Below, one piece after another: positions 1-9,201 of a DNA stretch of 45,076 bases. Made by a program: the position numbers and the translations under genes. Position 1 is the first letter of the stretch. Each line of letters begins with the position of its first letter. The stretch is taken from the NCBI RefSeq assembly GCF_017854565.1, contig NZ_JAFMHJ010000016.1, positions 22,188-67,263 of the forward strand. Direction: 5' to 3'. Under the pieces are notes generated by a model, which did not search any database, was not told the DNA's origin, and saw nothing but the letters and a program-made list of their open reading frames with translations. Origin of the DNA: Yoonia sp. Lineage in GTDB: Bacteria; Pseudomonadota; Alphaproteobacteria; Rhodobacterales; Rhodobacteraceae.

Positions 1-2240
1 GTAATACCGGCAGCGCCAGCTTTACCGTGACGGTCACCGATGGTGAAAACCCGGTCGTGACAGTCCCGGATGATATCAGCGTGTTTGCGGATGCGGGTCT
101 GTCCTCTGCCACCGTGACCTATGCCGCACCAACTGCGACTGACAATGTCGGCGTGACCTCCGGGCCGTCGCTGACGGCTGGGCTTGCCTCTGGCGGGGCG
201 TTCCCGATGGGCATAACCACAGTGACCTATCAGGCGCTGGACGCGGAAAACAACACCGGCAGCGCCAGCTTTACGGTCACCGTGACCGATGGCGAAGCGC
301 CGGTCGTGACGGTGCCTGCGGATATCATCGTTTCGACCGATCCCGGATTGGCGACGGCTGTTGTCACCTATCCCGCCGTCACGGCGACCGACAACGTCGC
401 TGTTACCGCCGGGCCTGATCTGACGGTCGGTCTACTATCTGGTGCGACCTTCCCGCTGGGCACGACCGTCGTGACCTATCAGGCGACAGACGGCGACACC
501 AACATCGGCACCGCCAGCTTTAACGTCACCGTCGAGGATAACGAAGCACCGGTGATCCGTCCGATTGGCGCTGTTTCGTTCGAGGCGGACCCAAGTGGCA
601 CGCGGGAGATCACGTTCAGCGCGATCGTCGATGACAACGTCGATACGGGGATTGCGCCTGTCTTCCGGCTGGATGGCAATGTGATCACCCCCCCCTATGA
701 TTTCCCGGTCGGGCTGAACGCCATCACGATCAACGCAACCGATACAGAAGGCAATGCGGCGGTCGAAGTGATCTTCAATCTGACAATCGTCGCGGGTCAG
801 GCCCCGGATGTGCCTGACATCACGACGTCGGTCATCAACGCCGACCGGTCCATGACTATTGGCGGCACGGCTGAAACCGACTCGACCGTGCGTGTCACCT
901 TCCCGGACACGACTTTCCAAGAGGTCACGGCGACAGGTGGTGCGTTCATCGTCACTTCCGCGGCGCTCATGACCGGCGGTACAGTCACGGTCACGTCCAC
1001 CGACGATCGCGGCTACACATCGCTGGCGGCAACGGTTGACCTGTTCCCTGACTACGACCAGCCGACAGTCGCAATCACCGGCGCACCTACGCGCGTTATT
1101 GATGAATCGCCGTTTACCGTGACGATCACCTTCTCGGAAAATGTGACCGGCTTTGTGTTGGGCGATATTGGTGTGACGGGGGCAAATGTGGCTGCCTTTG
1201 CGGGCACCGGCGCTGTCTACACCGCTGAGATCACGCCAATTGCAGGCGAGGCCGTCGTGCTGAGCGTTGCGGGCGGTGTGGCGCAGGATGACTTTGCCAA
1301 CCTGAACGTAGCGTCCGATGTGATCAGTATAGAAAACGCTGCATTGACCGAAACCGAAGAGATGATCACCCAGGTCATGCAGTCGCGCAACGCCGCATTG
1401 ATCGCGACACAGCCGCGCATCGGCAGGTTCTTGTTGGGTGGCCAGTTTGGTTCGTTCAATCTGAATGTCACGCAGGGCGTTGGCAACTTTGACCTCACCA
1501 CCTCGTCCGAGCGGCCAGTCTGGCTTGCCGGTCAGGGCCGCTGGTCTACCGAAGGGGCGCTGGAAACATCGTACTTCAACCTGGCCGTCGGTGGGCATAT
1601 CGCCATGACCGAGAATGTGTTGCTGGGTGCCATGGCACAGTTTGACAGCACTGTCAGCGATGAGGCGGTGATGACATTCGAAAGCACGGGTTGGCTGGTT
1701 GGTCCTTATGCCGTGCTGCGGATGGCGGATCAGCCGCTGGTGTTCTCTGCGTCCTATCTGATGGGTCAGACGACGAACACCTTGTCGCCCTTTGGGACCT
1801 ACGAGGACGAATTCAGCAGTGATCGCAGCATTCTGACCCTAGGTGTCACCGGCAAGATGGAACTGACGTCGGTCACGCTGATCCCTCGGCTGGATCTGGC
1901 GCATGTCACCGACGAAAGCGAAGCCTATACCGATGGCGACAGCAATCTGGTGCGGGCGCAGACCGTGACGATGACGGATGCGACGATCGGTCTGGACTTT
2001 GTCATGCCGATTGACGTGGCCAATGGCGCGCTGGAGCTGATCGGCGGGATCGGCGCGACCTCGTCGCGGTTCGACAACGGCGTGGAAGAAACCGACGACA
2101 CGCGCGGCCAGACCGAACTTGGCTTCCGGTACACGATGGAAAGCGGCGGTCTGGTAACGGCACGCGCAACCTATGACGGTCTGGGTCAGGACGACTACGA
2201 GGCGGTCGGTGCAGAGGTGTCGTTCGAAATCAGCTTCTGA
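1..2240 (+). CDS. HYR/Ig-repeat surface protein with autotransporter-like beta-barrel (5' end outside window)
   Basis: The reading frame is open from the left edge (first whole codon at base 3), so only the last 745 residues are seen and no start can be assigned. The N-terminal part has hyalin-type (HYR) repeats: the block NTGSASFTVTVTDGE recurs at bases 3 and 252, with a diverged copy at 501, an exact 83-codon period. A bacterial Ig-like segment follows at about bases 1080-1330 (TVTITFSENVTGF). The last 280 or so residues alternate polar and hydrophobic strands and end in Phe (FEISF), as expected for an outer-membrane autotransporter-like barrel. HYR and Ig modules are known as extracellular adhesion or stalk domains. 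The inferred role is a surface-exposed adhesin or structural protein. The passenger and signal peptide lie outside the window. Barrel family membership is judged from pattern only. Confidence 0.8.
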   Translation, partial: NTGSASFTVTVTDGENPVVTVPDDISVFADAGLSSATVTYAAPTATDNVGVTSGPSLTAGLASGGAFPMGITTVTYQALDAENNTGSASFTVTVTDGEAPVVTVPADIIVSTDPGLATAVVTYPAVTATDNVAVTAGPDLTVGLLSGATFPLGTTVVTYQATDGDTNIGTASFNVTVEDNEAPVIRPIGAVSFEADPSGTREITFSAIVDDNVDTGIAPVFRLDGNVITPPYDFPVGLNAITINATDTEGNAAVEVIFNLTIVAGQAPDVPDITTSVINADRSMTIGGTAETDSTVRVTFPDTTFQEVTATGGAFIVTSAALMTGGTVTVTSTDDRGYTSLAATVDLFPDYDQPTVAITGAPTRVIDESPFTVTITFSENVTGFVLGDIGVTGANVAAFAGTGAVYTAEITPIAGEAVVLSVAGGVAQDDFANLNVASDVISIENAALTETEEMITQVMQSRNAALIATQPRIGRFLLGGQFGSFNLNVTQGVGNFDLTTSSERPVWLAGQGRWSTEGALETSYFNLAVGGHIAMTENVLLGAMAQFDSTVSDEAVMTFESTGWLVGPYAVLRMADQPLVFSASYLMGQTTNTLSPFGTYEDEFSSDRSILTLGVTGKMELTSVTLIPRLDLAHVTDESEAYTDGDSNLVRAQTVTMTDATIGLDFVMPIDVANGALELIGGIGATSSRFDNGVEETDDTRGQTELGFRYTMESGGLVTARATYDGLGQDDYEAVGAEVSFEISF
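3..540 (+). repeat. 249-bp in-frame HYR repeats
   Basis: Copies of an 83-codon unit start at bases 3, 252 and 501, each opening with aay-acc/atc-ggc followed by agc/acc-gcc-agc-ttt. The first two copies are very similar. The third has drifted (TASFNVTVEDNEAPV) and marks the transition out of the array. Further copies probably lie upstream of the window. Confidence 0.8.
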
Positions 2241-2260
2241 TCCACACACGACAAAGACAG

Positions 2261-2297
2261 GACCGACGTTGCAGTGATATGCAGCGTCGGTCTTTTT
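2261..2297 (+). terminator. Rho-independent terminator of the surface-protein gene
   Basis: A 13-bp stem has arms at 2261-2273 and 2280-2292 with one G-U wobble and a 6-nt loop. Five T residues follow at 2293-2297. It lies 20 nt after the stop codon of the HYR protein and before the convergent acyl-CoA synthetase gene. This is the most canonical terminator in the window. Confidence 0.9.
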
Positions 2298-2335
2298 GTA
2301 TCCGCAGCGCCGATGATCGGGCCATGCTGGCTGTG

Positions 2336-3973
<1,638 letters not shown>

Positions 3974-4415
3974 GGCGCAGTGTCCTGTGCGGCGCAAAAA
4001 TGCGCAACCGCTCAAATCACATCGCGCGAGCCACGATGATATGTCGATGATTCTAAACACGATTCGGTTTTTTGGGGCCGATCCTTCTGTCTTGGGGTTA
4101 TGTCATCGGGCGGTAACCTGTCCTTTTCGCATGGCGGGCCATTGTGTGACGTTACGTCAGTTTCGTAGGTTTGCCATGCGTCAAGGGCTATGCGGACGGC
4201 TAAACCTAAGAATTATAAGTTGTTTTTGCGCTTTTTTGCGCCAGGCCAGCGTTCCTGCGGGACCCCTCTCCCGAAGGTGAACGCAAAATGAACGGGCTGT
4301 TTTTTGGCGGTTCATCGCTGCTGCCGGATGATAAGTTCACAGTTAGTTGAATTGAACCGCACCACCATCAATCTCGCATCAATCTGGCCAAGCGACCTGA
4401 CAAGGATAGTAGGAC
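3974..4415. promoter_or_regulatory. Divergent intergenic region (442 bp) with dyads
   Basis: This gap lies between the acyl-CoA synthetase (minus) and the small ORF of the PepSY operon (plus), so it should carry both promoters. I see a hairpin GCGCAAAAATGCGC (3992-4005) in the synthetase leader, a perfect 6-1-6 palindrome TGACGTTACGTCA (4147-4159), a GCGC-T6-GCGC element (4228-4241) and a long-range inverted pair GCGGTTCA/TGAACCGC (4307-4314 and 4353-4360). No convincing protein-coding frame or RNA gene was seen. Exact promoter boxes cannot be assigned by eye. Confidence 0.55.
4147..4159. promoter_or_regulatory. Perfect palindrome TGACGT-T-ACGTCA, candidate operator
   Basis: The 13-bp dyad has two perfect 6-bp half sites around a central T. 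It lies 173 nt upstream of the acyl-CoA synthetase start and about 256 nt upstream of the small ORF. Such symmetry suits a dimeric regulator, but no cognate factor can be named. Confidence 0.4.
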
Positions 4416-4622
4416 ATGTACGACATACAGTTTCAATCTGATGATCGCTCTGCTTCGGAAACGTGCGGGCGCATGTCACGGTATTGGGACGCAGGTACGT
4501 CTGTCGATGTCTTGGCTACGATGCGTACGGATGATAAAACAAACAAATCTACAGACCGGTTTCCGAAGATTGATGAAATTTTGGACCGGGTGAGCAGACA
4601 GACCAAGTTGGGTCACGCATGA
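4416..4622 (+). CDS. Small hypothetical protein leading the PepSY/two-component operon
   Basis: This is a 68-residue ORF of no family I recognise. It is hydrophilic and charged, with no signal peptide or membrane segment, and could be a small cytosolic protein. An AAGGA lies about 11 nt before the ATG. Its TGA stop overlaps, as ATGA, the first possible start (4619) of the downstream PepSY-protein frame, which suggests translational coupling. The downstream protein may nevertheless really start at 4694. Its same-strand position directly before the PepSY gene, regulator and kinase argues for co-transcription. It could also be a leader peptide or a chance ORF. Confidence 0.45.
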   Translation: MYDIQFQSDDRSASETCGRMSRYWDAGTSVDVLATMRTDDKTNKSTDRFPKIDEILDRVSRQTKLGHA

Positions 4623-4693
4623 CGAAAGGAAAGCGGCGATCTGGTGATGACAATGCGACGTGCATGTCAAAGTCGGGGATGTGGCAAAAAATC

Positions 4694-5215
4694 ATGAAAT
4701 TCACTCCTCACATCATAGCAGCGCTCGTGTGCTTGACGCCCGCAATGGCGACGTCGGAAATCACAGAGCTTTCGCAGTCTGAGCTTCGCGCGGCAGTTTC
4801 GGCGCGCACGGCGATTCCAACACGCACACTGATTGCCGGTGTTGAAAGCTTTACCGGCGGTAGCGTTGTCGATATCCGCGCCTTCCTGGTTGACGGGAGC
4901 GTGACATACCGGATTTTGGTCCAGCAATCTGACGGGCAAATTGGGTCGATCATGGTAGACGCCGCTACGGGTCAGGCCGTCAGCGCATCGTCGGAAACGG
5001 GTGAGCAAGTTGTCTCGGCAGCTGCGTCCACCAATGGCAATACGCAGTCGCGCAATAACCTGAGCAGCCCTGGCCGAAGCCTTAACAACGGCGATGGCAA
5101 TGGTAGCAATGGCGGCAACAACGGTGGCGGCAACAGCGGTGGCAACGGTGGCGGCAACGGTGGCGGCAACGGTGGCGGCAACGGTGGCGGCAACGGTGGC
5201 GGACGAAATAAGTAA
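4694..5215 (+). CDS. Secreted PepSY-like protein with Gly/Asn-repeat tail
   Basis: From the ATG at 4694 the product has 173 residues. It has a clear signal peptide (MKFTPHIIAALVCLTPAMA), a PepSY-like domain at about 27-98 (LRAAVSAR near its start, IGSIMVDAATGQ near its end) and a low-complexity tail from about 130 made largely of GGGN units. PepSY domains are known in secreted or membrane proteins, often next to two-component genes, where an inhibitory or sensory role is proposed. The frame is open from an ATG at 4619 that overlaps the upstream stop, but that start would put 25 residues ahead of the signal peptide. No strong ribosome site decides between them. The regulator gene follows after 51 nt. 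The inferred role is a periplasmic modulator or signal input for that pair. Confidence 0.75.
   Translation: MKFTPHIIAALVCLTPAMATSEITELSQSELRAAVSARTAIPTRTLIAGVESFTGGSVVDIRAFLVDGSVTYRILVQQSDGQIGSIMVDAATGQAVSASSETGEQVVSAAASTNGNTQSRNNLSSPGRSLNNGDGNGSNGGNNGGGNSGGNGGGNGGGNGGGNGGGNGGGRNK
5147..5202 (+). repeat. 12-bp minisatellite GGTGGCGGCAAC x4.7 (codes GGGN)
   Basis: Four exact copies lie at 5147-5158, 5159-5170, 5171-5182 and 5183-5194, followed by an 8-base partial copy. Degenerate relatives precede them from about 5110. The unit is a multiple of three, so copy-number change would lengthen or shorten the tail of the PepSY protein without a frameshift. Confidence 0.9.
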
Positions 5216-5266
5216 AGACTAAGATTTGCCAAACTTATGCCACGACTGTGGCCTATAGAATCTCAC

Positions 5267-5929
5267 ATGCGTATTCTGATTGCCGAAGACGAGCAGGTGC
5301 TCGCGCAACAAATAAAGACTGTCTTGAAGGCTGAAGGTCGTGTCGTTGACATGGCCCATGACGGTAGTGAGGCCGAGTTTTTAGGTAGCACAGAGCCCTA
5401 TGACCTTATTATCCTGGATATCGGTCTTCCGATCCGCGACGGGCTGACTGTCCTCAAGACATGGCGTGCGACCGGTATCGACACGCCTGTCCTGATTCTG
5501 ACCGCCCGCGACGGTTGGTCTGACCGGGTTGACGGGTTGGACGCAGGGGCAGATGATTATCTGACAAAACCATTTCACATGGCAGAACTATCCGCGCGAA
5601 TCCGCGCGATGATCCGGCGGAAAACAGGTCAGAGCAATCCGGTTTTTTCAAAAGATGACATCAGCTTTGATACCCGCAATAATCAGGTCACGGTGGCTGG
5701 CATTCCTAAAAGTTTGACAGCGCAAGAAAGCGCTGTCCTGTCGTATCTTTTTCACAATTGCAATCGGCTCGTGTCGCGGTCGGAACTGTCGGATCACATC
5801 TATCAATACGATGGCGACCGCGATTCAAATACGATTGCGGTATTTGTGAACCGACTGCGCAAAAAGCTTGGTGATGATTTGATCCAAACCGTTCGCGGTC
5901 GGGGCTATGTTATCAAAGCCATTGCATGA
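5267..5929 (+). CDS. OmpR/PhoB-family response regulator
   Basis: The 220-residue protein has an N-terminal receiver domain (about 1-115) and a C-terminal winged-helix DNA-binding domain (about 128-218). The acidic pocket residue D8, the phospho-acceptor D51 (IILDIGLP), T79 and K101 (LTKPF) are all present. The helix-turn-helix part reads SNTIAVFVNRLRKK and ends with the usual RGRGYVI. I place the start at ATG 5267, where the fold begins (MRILIAEDE). An in-frame ATG at 5237 would add ten residues, and neither has a strong ribosome site. The stop overlaps the kinase start as ATGA, so the pair is coupled. It resembles the PhoP/QseB branch. Targets are unknown, but the operon's own upstream region is a natural candidate. 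Confidence 0.95.
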   Translation: MRILIAEDEQVLAQQIKTVLKAEGRVVDMAHDGSEAEFLGSTEPYDLIILDIGLPIRDGLTVLKTWRATGIDTPVLILTARDGWSDRVDGLDAGADDYLTKPFHMAELSARIRAMIRRKTGQSNPVFSKDDISFDTRNNQVTVAGIPKSLTAQESAVLSYLFHNCNRLVSRSELSDHIYQYDGDRDSNTIAVFVNRLRKKLGDDLIQTVRGRGYVIKAIA

Positions 5930-7263
5930 AATCGCTGCGCGCGCGTGCACTGACCGGCGGTATCATTTGGGCGACCTTGGCAATTTTGATCGGTGTTTTC
6001 GGTATGGCCTCCTTTTTGGATACGCAGACCCAGACCCGGTTTGATCAGCTTTTGCGCAACCGGCACACGCAGGCATTGGTTGCGGTCGCCAATAACTATG
6101 ATTCTCCCGATAGCATTGCCCAGGGAATCGGGGACCCGGTCTATGGGAAGCCGTTTTCGGGCGAATACTGGCAGGTCCAAAAAGCGGACGGCGCGTTATT
6201 TGTGTCAAAATCGCTGGTCGATTCGCTGTTGCCACAGCCCGACGGCACGGTGGCGGGGATCACGTTGCGCAACTATGTCGATCAGACGGGCGAGCAGTTG
6301 CGCAGCATTGCGCAATGGCTGACGTTGGACGACGGCTCTCAATGGCACGTACAGGTCGCGTCATCTGTTCAAACACTCTTGGATGAACGCCGGCTTCAAC
6401 GCAGTAATCTTATGCTGGCGTTCGGCATGATCGCCATTGTCGGCGTTGTCGGTACATTCTTTCAGGTTACCGCCACGTTCAAGCCACTGAACAAGTTACG
6501 CCACGATGTGCTGACGCGCTGGGATAGCGAAGATGGGTTACGGCCCGACGCCTACCCGACCGAGGTTGCCCCGTTGGTCAAAGACATCAACACCTTGCTC
6601 GAGCGGAACCGTGATATCGTGAGCAGGTCACGCAGGCAGGCTGCTGATCTGGCCCATGCGATCAAGACCCCATCCGCGATTGTCCGCAATGAGCTGGAAC
6701 AGCTGCGGCACAGTAACTTTCCGGTCGCAGAATCCCTTGCGGCGCTGGACCGGTTGGATGCGCAGCTTAACCGGTCATTCGCCCGGATGCGTGCAGATCG
6801 GGGCAGTGCCGGGATGCGGACCTTTACCGATGTCGAGGAATCGCTGGGCCGGATGATCCGCGCATTCAAGGCGCTTGCGGCCAACCAAGACAAGACGCTG
6901 ACTTTTGATGTCGGTGCTGACCTGCGCATTCGGATTGATCAGCAAGATTTTGAAGAAGTGATGGGTAATCTGCTGGATAACGCGCTGAAATGGTCCGGCA
7001 GCAAGATATATATTTCAGCAACCCGCATCGGTGACCTGATCAAGGTATGTATCGAAGACGACGGTCCGGGTATTCCAGAAGACGATTACGGCACCGCCAC
7101 GCTGAGCGGTCAGCGGCTTGATACGGCCAAGCCGGGAACCGGTCTTGGTCTGGCGATTGCCGCCGATCTGGCCCACGCCTATGGCGGTAAGGTGACTCTG
7201 GGTGAATCGGCTGTGCTGGGCGGGCTTCAGGTGCGCGTGTTGCTGCCGATGTCCGGGATCTAG
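5926..7263 (+). CDS. Sensor histidine kinase, PhoQ-like
   Basis: The 445-residue inner-membrane kinase has a transmembrane segment at about 10-30, a periplasmic domain of about 130 residues and a second segment at about 161-180. A HAMP-like linker, the H-box with H244 (DLAHAIKTPSA), the N-box GNLLDNA (347-353), DDGPGI (378-383) and GTGLGLAI (404-411) follow. AHAIKTP is typical of the PhoQ-type subgroup. It phosphorylates the regulator encoded just upstream. The periplasmic domain would be placed to sense the secreted PepSY protein or an envelope signal, but this is inference. Its TAG stop directly abuts the convergent dppF stop with no spacer. Confidence 0.95.
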   Translation: MKSLRARALTGGIIWATLAILIGVFGMASFLDTQTQTRFDQLLRNRHTQALVAVANNYDSPDSIAQGIGDPVYGKPFSGEYWQVQKADGALFVSKSLVDSLLPQPDGTVAGITLRNYVDQTGEQLRSIAQWLTLDDGSQWHVQVASSVQTLLDERRLQRSNLMLAFGMIAIVGVVGTFFQVTATFKPLNKLRHDVLTRWDSEDGLRPDAYPTEVAPLVKDINTLLERNRDIVSRSRRQAADLAHAIKTPSAIVRNELEQLRHSNFPVAESLAALDRLDAQLNRSFARMRADRGSAGMRTFTDVEESLGRMIRAFKALAANQDKTLTFDVGADLRIRIDQQDFEEVMGNLLDNALKWSGSKIYISATRIGDLIKVCIEDDGPGIPEDDYGTATLSGQRLDTAKPGTGLGLAIAADLAHAYGGKVTLGESAVLGGLQVRVLLPMSGI

Positions 7264-8232
7264 TCAGCCGTTCGCCATGTCTTCGGGAAAGAAGCAGGCG
7301 GCGGGGTGATCGGACGTATCCAGTGCGGGCCGAGTCGTGCGGCATTTGTCCTGCACCTTCCAGCAACGCGGCGCAAAGGCGCAGCCCGGCGGCACATTCA
7401 GTGGCGACGGTAATTCACCCTCGAGCTTGATCCGGGTCTTTTTCGCGGTCGGGTCCGCCTTGGGCGTCGCCGAAAGCAGCGCGCGCGTATAGGGGTGGCG
7501 CGGATTGGAAAGCACATCGTCAATCGTGCCCATTTCGACGGGTCGCCCCAGATACATCACGATGATGTCGTCGGCCATATGTTTGACCACCGACAGATCG
7601 TGGCTGATGAACAGATAGGCTAGCCCCAGCCGGTCCTGCAGATCGACAAGCAGGTTCAGGATCTGGCTTTGGATCGACAAATCCAGCGCACTGACGGGTT
7701 CGTCCAGCACCAGCACCTTGGGTTCCAGCATCAATGCACGGGCAACCGCGATCCGCTGGCGCTGTCCGCCGGAAAACATATGCGGGTAGCGGTCAAAGTG
7801 TTCCGTGCGCAGGCCCACCATTTCCAACATTTTGCGCGCTTTTGCGGTGCGTTCGGCGGCTGACATATCGGGGCGGTTGATCTTCAGCGGTTCCTCAAGG
7901 ATGGCGCCGATGCGCTGGCGCGGGTTGAGCGAACCATATGGATCTTGAAAGATGATCTGCACGGATGACCGCAGTTGCGCCCAGTTGTCCGGCGTGGCGG
8001 GGGTGCCGTTGATGCTGAACGCACCTTCTGTGGGTTCTTCGATCAGCGAAATCAGGCGGGCCAGCGTTGATTTACCGCAACCCGATTCCCCTACAACGGC
8101 AAGGGTACGACCGGGATGCAGGTCAAACGTCGCCTCTGACAGGGCGCGCACGACTTGGGCTTTGCTGAACATCCCGCCCTTGACGTCATAATGGCGCGAC
8201 AGGCCGCGGGCGGTGACGATGGGTTGGGTCAT
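7264..8232 (-). CDS. dppF: Dipeptide ABC transporter ATPase, DppF type
   Basis: The 322-residue cytosolic ATPase is the second of a pair powering the DppBC permease. It has Walker A GESGCGKS (48-55), a Q-loop in IIFQDPYGSLNP, signature FSGGQ (153-157), Walker B VLVLDEP (173-179) and the C-terminal oligopeptide/dipeptide extension with cysteines in GCAFAPRC. Its ATG overlaps the dppD stop as ATGA. It is the last gene of the operon and converges on the histidine-kinase gene without an intergenic base, so there is no room for a private terminator. Confidence 0.95.
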   Translation of the reverse strand: MTQPIVTARGLSRHYDVKGGMFSKAQVVRALSEATFDLHPGRTLAVVGESGCGKSTLARLISLIEEPTEGAFSINGTPATPDNWAQLRSSVQIIFQDPYGSLNPRQRIGAILEEPLKINRPDMSAAERTAKARKMLEMVGLRTEHFDRYPHMFSGGQRQRIAVARALMLEPKVLVLDEPVSALDLSIQSQILNLLVDLQDRLGLAYLFISHDLSVVKHMADDIIVMYLGRPVEMGTIDDVLSNPRHPYTRALLSATPKADPTAKKTRIKLEGELPSPLNVPPGCAFAPRCWKVQDKCRTTRPALDTSDHPAACFFPEDMANG

Positions 8233-9200
8233 GCGGCGGTCCCCTTGGAAAGCGGATAGTGGCAGCGCGCCAGCCCCAGCGATGGCGATTGCGGGGCTGG
8301 TGGGATGTCACGGCATTTGGCATCGGCGAATGCGCAGCGCGGCGAAAACAGGCACCCGGCGGGCCGGTCAAACTGGCCCGGTACGACGCCTTTGATTGTG
8401 GGCAGGTGACGCCCGGTGGCCCTTTCGGGCAACGCATCCAGCAGGGCGGATGTGTAGGGGTGATGCGGGGTTTGAAACAGGCCGACGACAGGCTGTTCTT
8501 CGACCTTTTGACCGGCGTATTGCACGCTGACACGTTCGGCGGTTTCGGCCACAACGCCCATGTCATGGGTGATCAGGATAAGCCCCATGCCGGTTTCGGC
8601 CTGAAGCCCGGTAAGCAGGTCCAGTATCTGCGCCTGAATGGTCACGTCCAGCGCGGTCGTGGGTTCATCTGCGATCAACAGGCGCGGTTTGCACGCGATG
8701 GCCATGGCGATCATCACCCGCTGGTTCATGCCGCCCGACAACTGATGCGGATAGACGCCCAACCGGCGTTCCGCGTCTGGGATGCCCACCTGATCAAGCA
8801 GATCAATCGCGCGTATATGGCGTTCTTTGCGGCTTAGCTTCAGGTGTTGGCGCAGCGCCTCCTTGATCTGGAAACCCACGGTGAAACAGGGATTGAGCGA
8901 CGACATCGGTTCTTGAAAGATCATCGCCATGTCTTTGCCGATCAGGCTGCGGCGTTTGCGGCCCGATACGTCTTTCAGGTCGTTGCCGTCAAAGTTCAGC
9001 ACGTCGGCAGTGACGGTCGCGGTCCATGGCAACAGGCCCATCATTGCCAGCATCGACACTGATTTGCCCGACCCGCTTTCGCCGACGATGGCCAGAATTT
9101 CGGCATTATCGACCGTTACATCAACCCCGTCCACAGCCCGGAATTGCCCGGATGCGGTCGAGAAATCGACACAGAGGTTGCGTATTTCCAGAAGCGGCAT
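8229..9200 (-). CDS. dppD: Dipeptide ABC transporter ATPase, DppD type
   Basis: The 323-residue ATPase partners DppF. Walker A is GESGSGKS (40-47), the signature LSGGM (154-158) and Walker B LLIADEP (174-180), followed by TTALD. The LSGGMNQR variant is usual for the DppD/OppD branch. A C-terminal cysteine-containing extension (GCLFSPRC) is present. The gene lies 1 nt after the dppC stop and overlaps dppF by 4 nt, so all permease and ATPase genes should be made from one transcript. Confidence 0.95.
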   Translation of the reverse strand: MPLLEIRNLCVDFSTASGQFRAVDGVDVTVDNAEILAIVGESGSGKSVSMLAMMGLLPWTATVTADVLNFDGNDLKDVSGRKRRSLIGKDMAMIFQEPMSSLNPCFTVGFQIKEALRQHLKLSRKERHIRAIDLLDQVGIPDAERRLGVYPHQLSGGMNQRVMIAMAIACKPRLLIADEPTTALDVTIQAQILDLLTGLQAETGMGLILITHDMGVVAETAERVSVQYAGQKVEEQPVVGLFQTPHHPYTSALLDALPERATGRHLPTIKGVVPGQFDRPAGCLFSPRCAFADAKCRDIPPAPQSPSLGLARCHYPLSKGTAA

Positions 9201-9201
9201 A

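Noticed and set aside
5147..5202. CRISPR-like or phage repeat
   Set aside because: Units are 12 bp, contiguous and in frame with the GGGN coding tail, with no spacers.
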